From JASFBA01 sp036172265 (GTDB lineage Bacteria > Chloroflexota > Chloroflexia > DTKN01), in contig JASFBA010000071.1 in the NCBI GenBank assembly GCA_036172265.1, positions 1 to 18,386 on the forward strand: 18,386 bases of DNA, written 5' to 3'. The position numbers and the translations under genes were made by a program. The notes under the pieces were generated by a model. That model was not told the DNA's origin. It did not search any database and worked only from the letters and a program-made list of their open reading frames with translations. Each line of letters begins with the position of its first letter. The stretch's first letter is position 1. This document shows, piece after piece, positions 8,138 through 15,355 of the stretch.

Positions 8138-8232
8138 GGGGAGATGCCAGAGTGGTCGAATGGGGTCGCCTGCTAAGTGACTGTGGGGCGTGAATCGCTC
8201 CACCGTGGGTTCGAATCCCACTCTCCCCGCCA
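8138..8232 (+). tRNA. tRNA-Ser (anticodon GCU)
   Basis: The acceptor stem GGGGAGA (8138-8144) pairs with TCTCCCC (8222-8228), followed by discriminator G and encoded CCA (8230-8232). The anticodon stem 8165-8169/8177-8181 closes the loop CTGCTAA, giving anticodon GCT (8172-8174), which reads AGC and AGU. The 95-base length reflects the long serine variable arm. It shares the T-arm core GGTTCGAATCCCAC with the upstream tRNA-Ser(UGA). Confidence 0.97.
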
Positions 8233-8237
8233 CTTGG

Positions 8238-8266
8238 GTAGGGGCAACCGCAGGGGTTGCCCCTAC
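8238..8266. terminator. 12-bp hairpin after the tRNAs; also a GTAG-headed palindrome
   Basis: Arms GTAGGGGCAACC (8238-8249) and 8255-8266 are exact reverse complements with a five-base loop (GCAGG). It begins five bases after the tRNA CCA end and lies four bases beyond the stop of the converging HEAT-TM-SH3 gene, so it can terminate both. Only a short T-rich patch follows on the plus strand. To my recollection, palindromes starting GTAGGGGCAACC are common interspersed repeats in several bacterial phyla, so it may also be a mobile REP-like unit. Confidence 0.7.
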
Positions 8267-8270
8267 AGAT

Positions 8271-9413
8271 TTATGGTCCGGGCGTCACCGTGACCGTCGG
8301 GAAAGACGTCGGGGTAGCCAGTTCCAGGGCGTTGCCGATCTCGGTCGGGGTGGCCTGCAGCGCCCGCTGGGTCTCGATCACGGCCACGGTGGGCAATATG
8401 GAGGGGGCCTCTACCCCGGCTACTGGAACGGACCAAACCCAGCCGTAGCGCCCCTCCAGGAGGAGTTCGGAGGTCGTGGCCGGGTGGTTGACCTTGGTCA
8501 GACGGATGAGATACCACCACTCGCCCTCGATCAGCCGGCCGGCGTAGATGAGGATTTCGTCCCCGGTGTGCAGATCGCCGACGAGGGGTCCGTTGGGCCA
8601 CTGCCGCACGTGGGCCGTGCCGTTGATCGTGGCCGGAATAGGCATAAAGAGTGGAACGGGCGTGGGTGTGGTGGTAGGGGGAAGGGTCGCCGTGGGCACG
8701 ATGACGGTGGGGGGAGGCACGGCGGTAGGCTCCGGAGGGCGGGTAAATTCCTGTCGGACCACCCGGAAGGCAAAGTAGACTATGGCGACGCAGAGGGCCA
8801 GGTAGAAGAGCACCCCCAAGGCGTTGACCAAGCGGGAAACCCAGGTCTGGTCGATGCTGGCGATGGCCCGTTCGGCAGCCTCGCCGACTGTCTCTCCCCA
8901 AGAGGTGCGGCTCTCGTCGTCCAGGAGGCGGCGCAGGGCAGGGCGTGCCCAGCGGCTGCGGATGCGGCCCAGGGCCTCGGCTGCCCCCCAGCGCACGTTG
9001 CTGTTGGGATGGTTGAGCAGGCGTTTGAGGTGTTTGACCGCCCGGCGGTCGCCGATCAGGCCGAGGGCCTGGCCGGCGCGAAAAGTCTGGACCCAGTTAT
9101 CGCTGTAGAGGGACTGAATCAGAGCCGGGACGGCCGGCCGGCCGATGACAACCAGTTCGTCCAGGGATCGCCCGTGGGCCGGATCCTCCGGGCGGCCCAG
9201 CAGCACCACCCAACGGGCGATTTCCTCTTCGCTGGGAGGGGGCATCGCCGGCCGGCGGACCCGCTTCTTATCCTCCATCGGCCGGCGCGCCTTTTGCTCC
9301 TCGATCCAATGGGCCAGTCGGGCACGCCATTCGGCCCAGACCGAACCCAAACGCTTCCACCAGTGCCGCAGCACCGAAACCAAACCTTGTACCTCCGAAC
9401 CGTTTTCCTCCAT
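8271..9413 (-). CDS. Single-pass membrane protein with HEAT repeats, Pro/Thr linker and SH3-like domain
   Basis: No named family is recognised for the whole 380-residue protein, but its layout is clear. Residues 1-60 are basic and amphipathic. About 82-185 are HEAT/PBS-lyase-type repeats (AVKHLKRLL, then VRWGAAEALGRI). About 197-217 form a single membrane helix. About 226-258 are a Pro/Thr-rich linker. About 262-330 resemble a bacterial SH3 domain (NGTAHVRQWPNGPLVG, GEWWYLIR, YGWVWSVPVAG). A second Pro/Thr-rich tail ends the protein. The positive-inside rule puts the HEAT part in the cytoplasm and the SH3 part outside, suggesting a scaffold that senses or binds the cell wall or envelope. The ATG is preceded by AGGAG. 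A promoter with TTGCAA and TAGAAT lies upstream (9470-9498). The gene is monocistronic and ends at the hairpin 8238-8266. Confidence 0.85.
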   Translation of the reverse strand: MEENGSEVQGLVSVLRHWWKRLGSVWAEWRARLAHWIEEQKARRPMEDKKRVRRPAMPPPSEEEIARWVVLLGRPEDPAHGRSLDELVVIGRPAVPALIQSLYSDNWVQTFRAGQALGLIGDRRAVKHLKRLLNHPNSNVRWGAAEALGRIRSRWARPALRRLLDDESRTSWGETVGEAAERAIASIDQTWVSRLVNALGVLFYLALCVAIVYFAFRVVRQEFTRPPEPTAVPPPTVIVPTATLPPTTTPTPVPLFMPIPATINGTAHVRQWPNGPLVGDLHTGDEILIYAGRLIEGEWWYLIRLTKVNHPATTSELLLEGRYGWVWSVPVAGVEAPSILPTVAVIETQRALQATPTEIGNALELATPTSFPTVTVTPGP

Positions 9414-9469
9414 CCAGGGCTCCTTCCTGGAATTTCAAGAGCCTAGGGGCGAAACGCTCAACCGGGCGC

Positions 9470-9498
9470 ATTCTACTACAGGAAGGGCGTTTTTGCAA
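9470..9498 (-). promoter_or_regulatory. Promoter of the HEAT-TM-SH3 gene
   Basis: Read on the minus strand, TTGCAA (9493-9498) is followed after 17 bases by TAGAAT (9470-9475). The predicted start is near 9463, giving a leader of about 50 bases before the ATG at 9413. The -35 box abuts the 67-base dyad at 9512-9578. Confidence 0.7.
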
Positions 9499-9511
9499 CC
9501 TGCCCGCAACT

Positions 9512-9578
9512 GACATCTGCTCATAATTCGGTAGGTCGGATTGTCGATCCGACCTGCGGCCAGTTATAAGCGGATGTC
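9512..9578. repeat. 67-base imperfect dyad between two divergent promoters
   Basis: The outer arms 9512-9526 and 9564-9578 pair at 14 of 15 positions, including one G-T pair, with one C/A mismatch. After a small asymmetric internal loop (9527-9530 against 9558-9563), an inner 11-bp stem (9531-9541 with 9547-9557, one G-T pair) closes on a five-base loop. The inner stem starts with GTAG. The element fills the space between the -35 boxes of the minus-strand HEAT-TM-SH3 gene and the plus-strand ferritin-like gene. It could be a MITE or REPIN insertion, a shared operator, or both. Confidence 0.75.
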
Positions 9579-9585
9579 GAGGGGG

Positions 9586-9615
9586 TTGACCATCCTGACG
9601 GCTCTGTGGTAAAAT
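9586..9615 (+). promoter_or_regulatory. Promoter of the ferritin-like gene
   Basis: TTGACC (9586-9591) is followed after 18 bases by an extended -10, TGGTAAAAT (9607-9615). The predicted start near 9622 gives a leader of about 30 bases before the AAAGGAGGG ribosome-binding site (9642-9650). The ten bases GTGGTAAAAT differ at one position from the -10 regions at 441-450 and 13369-13378. Confidence 0.8.
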
Positions 9616-9653
9616 GTTTTTGCTACATCGTTCGCCCATCGAAAGGAGGGACG

Positions 9654-10163
9654 ATGAACACAACTGTCGACCTGACGCCGCTGGAAATTCTGGGCGTGGC
9701 CATCCGTTCTGAAATCGAAGCGGCCTATCTGTACCGATATATGCAGGCCCAGGTGGTCAACCGGGACCTGCGTGGACGGCTGGAGTTTCTGGTCCAGGAG
9801 GAAGAAAAGCACCGCCGTATCCTGGAGGAACTTTATGCCCATCGCTTTCCCGGTGTAGAACTGGCTCTGCCGGCCCGTTCCCTGGTGCCGACCCTCCAGG
9901 CTGCCCTCCAGGAGGATACCTCCGTGCCCGAACTCTTCCGCCTGGCGATGGAGGCGGAGCGCTTGTCCGAAGAGTTCTATAGAGACCAGGCGGACCGGGC
10001 CGAGGAGGAAAACTCCCGCGCTACCTTGACCTACCTGAGTCGCATGGAACGTGGCCACTATGAACTCTTGCACGGTGAGTTCGAACTCATCCAGCGTTAT
10101 CCTTCCTATTACCAGGTGGAGACCTTTCACCTGGGGGAAGAACTGATGCACATCGGCCCCTAG
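9654..10163 (+). CDS. Ferritin-like diiron protein (rubrerythrin-type four-helix bundle, no rubredoxin domain)
   Basis: The 169-residue cytoplasmic protein has the ligand pattern of a rubrerythrin-like diiron centre: Glu20 in helix 1, Glu50-x-x-His53 in helix 2 (QEEEKHRRI), Glu102 in helix 3 and Glu132-x-x-His135 in helix 4 (RMERGHYEL). There is no CxxC rubredoxin module, so it is a stand-alone ferritin-like (DUF-type erythrin) protein, probably in peroxide reduction or iron handling. The ATG at 9654 follows AAAGGAGGG by three bases. An in-frame ATG at 9606 overlaps the -10 box and is rejected. It has its own promoter and appears monocistronic. The 194 bases after it hold no clear terminator or gene. 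Confidence 0.88.
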   Translation: MNTTVDLTPLEILGVAIRSEIEAAYLYRYMQAQVVNRDLRGRLEFLVQEEEKHRRILEELYAHRFPGVELALPARSLVPTLQAALQEDTSVPELFRLAMEAERLSEEFYRDQADRAEEENSRATLTYLSRMERGHYELLHGEFELIQRYPSYYQVETFHLGEELMHIGP

Positions 10164-10357
10164 TGCAGTTGAGGGTAAAAAGTTCGGGGTTTGAAGGTTC
10201 AGATACCGGAAGGTTTTCTTAGTTCGGTCAGGATACCCGGCGCGAACTTGTGGAACGGCGTACCCGGCCGTGACACGTTTGGCTGTTCGTCTGCGAAATG
10301 TCCTTGGCCCTGGTGGAAGACGGTCTTATTTCCCCCAGGGCTATAGGGAGGAAGACG

Positions 10358-11563
10358 ATGGAGCGCATCTTGCGGGATAACCTGCTGGGGGCCATCCTGA
10401 TCAGCCGGGGGTTGCTCACCGAGGAGCAACTGGCTCTGGGGCTTCAGGTGCAGAAGCGGGAAGGGGGGTGGAGGAAACTGGGAGATGTGCTCCTGGACCT
10501 GGGGTATATCAACCCGGAGGGGTTGAGCGAGGCCCTGGAAGTCCAGCGACGGATGGCGGAGGAGGTGATGGCCCGGCTGGAGGGGCCCCGCCCGGCCATT
10601 CCGCGTCCGGAACCGGGCCGCGAACGCCTCCTCCTCTTTTTTCGGGATTGGGAGGAAGGGGCTCATCTGGCCCATTTGCTGGAGGATGAGGGCTTCTCGG
10701 TGGAGGAAACGACCACTCCCGAGGCCGCCCTGCAGCAATTGCAGCACCATCGCTATGCCCTGTTCCTCCTGGAAGTCGCCGGGCCGGAGATGTTGCGGTT
10801 GCCGGTAATGGCGCGGGAGTTGGACCCGGACTTGGTTGCTGTCGCCGTCGTGGACTATGCCCTTTTCCGAGGTAGCCGGCGCGGACTATGGATGGCCACG
10901 CCCTACCACCTCCTGCGCCCATTTGAGCGGGAGGAACTGCTGCAAGTGGTCCACGAGGCGATGGAGCGTCGCCGGCTTCGCCTGGAAAATCGTCTCCTAG
11001 TTGAGCAGATGGACCAGCGGGCTCGGGAACTGGCCCTCCTCACGGAACTGGGCACCCGGCTGAGCACGGCGGAGGATCTGCCGCAGGCCCTGACCCAGGC
11101 CATGTTTCGCGTGGTGGATATCTTCGGCAGCCAGGCCGGCTCTCTCCTCATGGTAGACGAAAAGACGAACGAACTGCGCTTCGAGGTGATGGTGGGCGAA
11201 TATGTGGCCCCCTTACGGCCGTTGCGTCTGAAGATGGGGCAGGGCATCTGCGGCTGGGTGGCCCAGACCGGGCAACCCCTTCTCGTGCCTGACGTGCGGC
11301 AGGAGCCTCGTTTCTATGCAGAAGCCGATTTGCTCACCGGTTTCGAGACCCGCTCCGTCCTCTGCGTGCCCATCCGAGTCCAGGGGCGAACGGTGGGCGT
11401 CATCGAGGTGATCAACAAGGCGGACGGCACCGCCTTCACCCCCTGGGATCAGCGGCTTCTTATGGCCATTGCCACCTTGGCCGGCGATGCCATCGAGCGG
11501 GCGGTCCTGCGGCGCGCGCTGGGGGAGAGAAAAGCGCCGTCCGACCGTGGAGAGTCCGATTGA
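10358..11563 (+). CDS. MshEN - degenerate receiver - GAF sensor protein without output domain
   Basis: Three modules can be read in this 401-residue cytoplasmic protein. Residues about 1-73 match the MshEN/GspE N-terminal pattern (LGAILISRGLLTEEQL, then LGDVLLDLGYI), a fold that binds c-di-GMP in some proteins. Residues about 89-203 have receiver spacing but lack active residues. The acidic pair is FFRDWEE, the phospho-acceptor Asp is Glu139 (LFLLEVAG) and the switch Lys is Arg188 (LLRPF). A short helical linker (about 200-228) leads to a GAF domain at about 228-383 (MGQGICGWVAQTGQPLLVPD, then VLCVPIRV and GVIEVINK). No kinase, cyclase or DNA-binding domain is present. The ATG at 10358 is preceded by AGGGAGGA (10345-10352). 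An in-frame ATG at 10298 has no ribosome-binding site. It is first in an operon with the TPR and YchF-like genes, and the TPR start overlaps its stop. No clear promoter is seen in 10164-10357. Confidence 0.82.
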   Translation: MERILRDNLLGAILISRGLLTEEQLALGLQVQKREGGWRKLGDVLLDLGYINPEGLSEALEVQRRMAEEVMARLEGPRPAIPRPEPGRERLLLFFRDWEEGAHLAHLLEDEGFSVEETTTPEAALQQLQHHRYALFLLEVAGPEMLRLPVMARELDPDLVAVAVVDYALFRGSRRGLWMATPYHLLRPFEREELLQVVHEAMERRRLRLENRLLVEQMDQRARELALLTELGTRLSTAEDLPQALTQAMFRVVDIFGSQAGSLLMVDEKTNELRFEVMVGEYVAPLRPLRLKMGQGICGWVAQTGQPLLVPDVRQEPRFYAEADLLTGFETRSVLCVPIRVQGRTVGVIEVINKADGTAFTPWDQRLLMAIATLAGDAIERAVLRRALGERKAPSDRGESD

Positions 11564-12060
11564 TGAGGCTGTTTTCCCGATTGAGGAAGATTCTGAAAGG
11601 TAGGCGGCGGTCGGAGGAGGTTCGACGGGCCGCCGCTCTCTTGGGCGAACGAGCCTACCATCTCCTGGAGGAAGGGCGCAACATCCCGGCGGCGGCCGGC
11701 CTCTTCCGTCGGGCGTTGCGATTGGACCCGGCGGAGGCCCGCTGGCACTGTGGTCTGGGACGTTGTTACCTGGAGCAAGTGCGGGGCCGGCTTCCCTACC
11801 TGGAGTTGTGTCCCTACGACCTGCCCTGGATGGAAGAGCGCTACGAACAGGCGATAGCCTGTTTTCAGGCGGCTCTGCGCTGGGACCGGCACTATGCCGA
11901 AGCCCATTACTGGAGAGGGGAACTCCTGAGCCTGCGCGGACAATGGGAAGAAGCCCGTCGGTCCTGGGAGCAAGTATTGGCCATCGAACCGGGGCACGAG
12001 GAAGCCCGTCGGGCGCTGGATGCCCTGGCAGCCGGCCTGCTCCCACCGCCGCTTTTTTGA
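11563..12060 (+). CDS. TPR-repeat protein
   Basis: The 165-residue protein has about three tetratricopeptide units. The clearest are AYHLLEEGRNIPAAAGLFRR with ALRLDP (31-56), YEQAIACFQAALRWDRHYAEA (94-114, one residue per helix turn as in TPR) and HYWRGELLSLRGQWEEARRS with VLAIEPGHEEA (115-148). The N-terminus is strongly basic (RLFSRLRKILKGRRRSEEVRR). There is no signal peptide or membrane segment. The ATG at 11563 shares one base with the upstream TGA, and GGAGAG (11549-11554) is a suitable ribosome-binding site. A TTG one codon earlier is possible but less likely. TPRs mediate protein-protein contacts, so it may be an adaptor for the sensor protein encoded just upstream. That role is inference. 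Confidence 0.8.
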   Translation: MRLFSRLRKILKGRRRSEEVRRAAALLGERAYHLLEEGRNIPAAAGLFRRALRLDPAEARWHCGLGRCYLEQVRGRLPYLELCPYDLPWMEERYEQAIACFQAALRWDRHYAEAHYWRGELLSLRGQWEEARRSWEQVLAIEPGHEEARRALDALAAGLLPPPLF

Positions 12061-12085
12061 ACGGATGTCCCCTCAGGTGGAAGCC

Positions 12086-13186
12086 ATGCATATCACCTTG
12101 GTTGGACTACCCCTGAGCGGTAAGACCACCGTCTTTAACGCCCTGACCGGGCAGCGGGAGATGGTGGGTCCAGGGGCCGGCCGGATGGAGGCCCACCGGG
12201 CCATGGTCAAAGTCCCCGACGAGCGGTTGGATTGGCTGGCCGGGCTCTTCCACCCCCGTAAGCTTACCCCGGCCGAGGTCTGTTTTGTGGATCTGGCCGG
12301 CATTCCCCAGGGGGCGGCCCGTCAGGGCCTGCCGGCCCCCTTTCTGGCCGCCATCGGCGAGGCCGATGCCCTGATCCACGTATTGCGGGCCTTTGAGAGC
12401 CCCCATGCCCCTCACCCGGCCGGCTCTGTGGACCCGATGCGGGACCTGGCCCTTCTGGACGCCGAATTCCTCTTGGCCGATCTGGGCGTGGTGGAGCGCC
12501 GAATCGGGCGGTTGGAGCAGGAAATCCCCAAGTTGCCTCGCGGCGAAAAAGAGGCGCGCCAGCATGAGTATGCCCTCCTCCGGCGACTGAGGACATCGCT
12601 GGAAGCCGAAATTCCCCTGCGCGACCTGGAACTTTCCCGGGAAGAGGAGAAATCTCTGCGAGGGTTCAACTTTCTTACCCTCAAGCCGACCCTGCTTCTT
12701 GTCAACATCGGCGAGGAACAGTTGGAAAAAGGGGAAGCGCTGGCGCAGGCCCTTCGTATGGGATACCGGCATCGGTGCTGTGGTGTGGCCGTTATGTGTG
12801 CCGAATGGGAAATGGAACTGGGCGAACTGTCCCCCGAGGAGGCGGCCGAGTTCCGCCAGGCCTTGGGGTTTTCTGAGCCGGCCGCCTCCCGCATCATCCG
12901 CCTGGCCTATGAGTTGCTGGGGCAGATCACCTTCTTCACCTTTGTCTCCGAGGAGGTGCGGGCCTGGCCGCTGCGCCGGGGAAGTACGGCGGTGGAGGCA
13001 GCCGGCACGGTACACACCGACATGGCCCGCGGCTTTATCCGCGCCGAGGTGGTCCATTTCGACGCCCTACGCGAGGCCGGAAGCCTCCAGGAAGCCCGCC
13101 GCCGCGGCGCCCTGCGTACCGAAGGCCGGGATTACCTGGTTCAGGATGGTGACATCTGTACCTTCCTCTTTACCCCGCCCCGATAA
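12086..13186 (+). CDS. ychF: YchF/Ola1-type OBG-family P-loop ATPase, divergent
   Basis: At 366 residues this matches the YchF length and domain order: G domain, helical insertion (about 125-200), remaining G domain and C-terminal TGS/DUF933 (about 281-363, FFTFVSEEVRAWPLRRG, then IRAEVVHFD and YLVQDGD). G1 is GLPLSGKTT (7-15) in place of the usual PNVGKST. G3 is DLAG (69-72). The specificity motif reads NIGE (207-210), the NxxE form that favours ATP over GTP in this family. YchF binds ribosomes and is linked to translation and oxidative stress responses. The ATG at 12086 was chosen for AGGTGG at 12075-12080 and because MHITLVG begins the first beta strand. Earlier in-frame starts overlap the TPR gene. 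It is the third gene of the sensor operon. The deviating G1 suggests a lineage paralogue. Confidence 0.87.
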   Translation: MHITLVGLPLSGKTTVFNALTGQREMVGPGAGRMEAHRAMVKVPDERLDWLAGLFHPRKLTPAEVCFVDLAGIPQGAARQGLPAPFLAAIGEADALIHVLRAFESPHAPHPAGSVDPMRDLALLDAEFLLADLGVVERRIGRLEQEIPKLPRGEKEARQHEYALLRRLRTSLEAEIPLRDLELSREEEKSLRGFNFLTLKPTLLLVNIGEEQLEKGEALAQALRMGYRHRCCGVAVMCAEWEMELGELSPEEAAEFRQALGFSEPAASRIIRLAYELLGQITFFTFVSEEVRAWPLRRGSTAVEAAGTVHTDMARGFIRAEVVHFDALREAGSLQEARRRGALRTEGRDYLVQDGDICTFLFTPPR

Positions 13187-13291
13187 CCTCGCCGCAGTGC
13201 GAAATGCCCTCGGAAGAAAAATGCCGTATCCCTGTTGTGGGGATGGAGTTGCCCCACCCCTCCATGAACGGCCCAATAGGACTGTCCCATG

Positions 13292-13327
13292 GTAGGCAGG
13301 AGGGCGCAGCGCTGTTGCGCCCTCCTG
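13292..13327. repeat. GTAG followed by a perfect 12-bp hairpin
   Basis: Arms CAGGAGGGCGCA (13297-13308) and 13316-13327 are exact reverse complements with a seven-base loop. GTAG at 13292-13295 sits just 5' of the stem, the position it has in REP elements. No T-tract follows, so as a terminator for the upstream operon it would be atypical. The rest of the 242-base gap between the YchF-like gene and secG holds weaker GC-rich inverted repeats (13238-13265) and the secG promoter. Confidence 0.6.
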
Positions 13328-13349
13328 GGTGCGTCCCTTGTCGCAGCGT

Positions 13350-13378
13350 TTGCCAAAACGGCCGGCCGGTGGTATAAT
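13350..13378 (+). promoter_or_regulatory. Promoter of secG and the peptide-binding protein gene
   Basis: TTGCCA (13350-13355) is followed after 17 bases by an extended -10, TGGTATAAT (13370-13378). The predicted start near 13385 gives a leader of about 45 bases. The GGGAGGTGG ribosome-binding site (13414-13422) follows, then the GTG start. Confidence 0.85.
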
Positions 13379-13428
13379 TCGATCTGTCATTTGGGAAATC
13401 GTGATCTCATCCCGGGAGGTGGAACGTC

Positions 13429-13662
13429 GTGTTGCAAATTGCTTTGAGCATTGTGGAAATTCTGGTCAGCGTCACCGTCGTCACGATCATCATCCTGCAG
13501 TCCAAAGGCTCCGGCTTCGGAGGCATCTTCGGCGGTCGGGATATGCTCAATCCCCTCCACACCCGACGTGGGCTGGAGAAGACCCTTTTCCAGGCGACCA
13601 TCGTGCTGGTCGTTATTTTTCTGATCATCTCCCTGGTCAGCAGCATGTTCGTCTCTTACTAG
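13429..13662 (+). CDS. secG: SecG, protein translocase subunit
   Basis: SecG is the small accessory subunit of the SecYEG channel in the inner membrane. The 77-residue protein has two hydrophobic segments (about 3-22 and 52-73) flanking the conserved cytoplasmic loop with LQSKGSGFGGIFGG and RRGLEKTLFQATI. Length and motifs match the family. The GTG start at 13429 follows GGGAGGTGG (13414-13422) by six bases. The next gene begins seven bases after the stop and must be co-transcribed, so an export component and an exported peptide-binding protein share a promoter. Confidence 0.95.
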   Translation: MLQIALSIVEILVSVTVVTIIILQSKGSGFGGIFGGRDMLNPLHTRRGLEKTLFQATIVLVVIFLIISLVSSMFVSY

Positions 13663-13669
13663 ACTGACG

Positions 13670-15346
13670 ATGCTCCGCCTCTTTCGCTGGCAAATCCTTT
13701 TGGCCGCCTTGGGCACCCTGCTCATCGCCGGCCTGCTGGCTCAGTTTGCCCTCCTTCGGGAAACGGTGGCCGTGCCGGTGCATGGAGGCCTCTACACCGA
13801 GGGGGTGATCGGTACCCCCCAGTTCCTCAATCCCTTCCTGGCCAGCAGCGATGCCGACCGGGACATCTCCGGCCTCCTCTTCGAAGGTCTCTCCACCTTG
13901 CTGCCCGATGGTTCCATACAGCCGGCCTTGGCCGAGAAATGGGAGGTCTCGCCCAGCGGGACCGTTTACACCTGTACCCTGCGCAGCAACGCCTACTGGC
14001 ACGACGGCGAACCGGTAACTACGGTGGACGTCCTCTTCACCTTGAACCTCCTGCGTTCGTCCGATTTCCCCACCATCTCCTCCCTGCGAGGCCTCTGGGC
14101 ACGGGTACAGGCCCAGGCGTTGGATGACCGGCGGGTGCGCTTCATCCTGGAACGCCCCTATGCGCCCTTCCTCAGTTATACCACACTTCCCCTCCTGCCG
14201 GCCCACCTTCTCCAAAAGGTGCCGCCGGAAGACCTCCTGACCCACCCGTTTCACCTGCATCCGGTTGGTACCGGACCTTTCCGCTTCGTCCGACTGGAGG
14301 AAGGAGAAGACGGCATCCCCGTACTGGAACTAGAGGCCAATCCGCTCTATTACCGGGGGCTTCCCTATCTGGAGGGGGTTCACTTCCGCTACTATCGGGA
14401 TGAGGGGTTGCTGGTGGAGGCGCTTTTGCAGGGGGAGGTGGATGGCGCCTTTGGCCTCTCCCGTTCGGCACTGGAACGGCTGGCCGGCCGGGCCGACCTG
14501 GTGGCCTATCGCACCTATTTGCAGGCCTACAACATCCTCTTCCTGAACACCCGTTCCCCGTTCCTTGGGGATCGGCGGGTGCGCCAGGCCTTGGCCTTGG
14601 GACTGGACCGAACGGCCCTGCTCAAGGACTTGGAGGCCTTTCCAGCCAGCGGGCCGATTTCGCCCATTTCCTGGGCCTATAAGCCGGATTTGCCTGCCTT
14701 CCCCTACGACCCGGCCCGGGCAGCCGAACTCCTGGAGGAGGCCGGCTGGTGGGATCGGAACAGCGATGGCGTCCGTGAACGCGATATTCGCTCTTTGGAA
14801 CTCGTCCTTCTGACCCGCGACACCCCGTCGGAGCGGGTTGTCTTGGCCAATCGCATCAAACAGCAACTGGCTCCCCTGGGCATCTCTGTCCACGTGGCCG
14901 TTGTTTCCCCCGAGACATTCCGCCGGCGGCTAGCCGAACGCGACTTTGACCTGCTCCTTTACGGACGGGGGCAGTTGGGGCGTGACCCGGACGAATTCGT
15001 CCTCTGGCACTCCAGCCAAATCGGGCCGGAAGGTTCCAACCTTTCCTCCCTGCAGAACGAGACGATAGACCGCCTTCTGGAGCAGGGACGTACCACCCTC
15101 GATCGCGACCTGCGTATCCCCATCTACTGGCAATTCCAGGAGCAGTTTGTTCGGGAAGTGCCGGCCATTCCTCTTTACTATCCGGTTTACACCTACATCC
15201 TCCCTGCCCACCTCCAAGGCGTGGAACTTTCTCCGCTCAACGAACCTGGGGAACGGTTTCGTACCATCGCTGGCTGGTACCTCAAGACCCAGGTTCAGAT
15301 TCGGCTGCGCTCCGCCGTGGCGCCGCGTTACGAAGGCGGGCGCTAA
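13670..15346 (+). CDS. Peptide ABC transporter substrate-binding protein (SBP family 5, OppA/DppA type), membrane-anchored
   Basis: The 558-residue extracytoplasmic protein binds peptides or similar ligands for an ABC importer. Family 5 signatures include TPQFLNPFLASSDADRD (near 48-64), the WEVSPSGTVYTCTLRSNAYW region with HDGEPVTTVDVLFTL, GTGPFRF, and VRQALALGLDR. A hydrophobic segment at about residues 8-28 follows a basic start. There is no Cys near it, hence no lipobox, so the protein is probably held by an uncleaved signal anchor. The ATG is seven bases after the secG stop and lacks a strong ribosome-binding site, suggesting coupling to secG translation. No permease or ATPase genes are adjacent. 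The permease partners must lie elsewhere. The gene ends nine bases from a converging gene. Confidence 0.92.
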   Translation: MLRLFRWQILLAALGTLLIAGLLAQFALLRETVAVPVHGGLYTEGVIGTPQFLNPFLASSDADRDISGLLFEGLSTLLPDGSIQPALAEKWEVSPSGTVYTCTLRSNAYWHDGEPVTTVDVLFTLNLLRSSDFPTISSLRGLWARVQAQALDDRRVRFILERPYAPFLSYTTLPLLPAHLLQKVPPEDLLTHPFHLHPVGTGPFRFVRLEEGEDGIPVLELEANPLYYRGLPYLEGVHFRYYRDEGLLVEALLQGEVDGAFGLSRSALERLAGRADLVAYRTYLQAYNILFLNTRSPFLGDRRVRQALALGLDRTALLKDLEAFPASGPISPISWAYKPDLPAFPYDPARAAELLEEAGWWDRNSDGVRERDIRSLELVLLTRDTPSERVVLANRIKQQLAPLGISVHVAVVSPETFRRRLAERDFDLLLYGRGQLGRDPDEFVLWHSSQIGPEGSNLSSLQNETIDRLLEQGRTTLDRDLRIPIYWQFQEQFVREVPAIPLYYPVYTYILPAHLQGVELSPLNEPGERFRTIAGWYLKTQVQIRLRSAVAPRYEGGR

Positions 15347-15355
15347 AGGGCCTCC

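Noticed and set aside
8190..9446. 418-codon open frame antisense to the HEAT-TM-SH3 gene
   Set aside because: It starts inside tRNA-Ser(GCU), its protein is low-complexity Gly/Asp/His/Pro, and the opposite strand encodes clear domains. It is a high-GC shadow frame.
10164..10357. Possible small plus-strand peptide in the gap after the ferritin-like gene (frame with GANLWNGVPGRDTFG)
   Set aside because: Only a TTG could start it, there is no ribosome-binding site, and its stop lies just before the next gene's ribosome-binding site. No family is recognised.
11213..13057. Long minus-strand frames (11213-12091, 12107-13057) opposite the sensor, TPR and YchF-like genes
   Set aside because: They lack ribosome-binding sites and family motifs, and conflict with three well-supported plus-strand genes.
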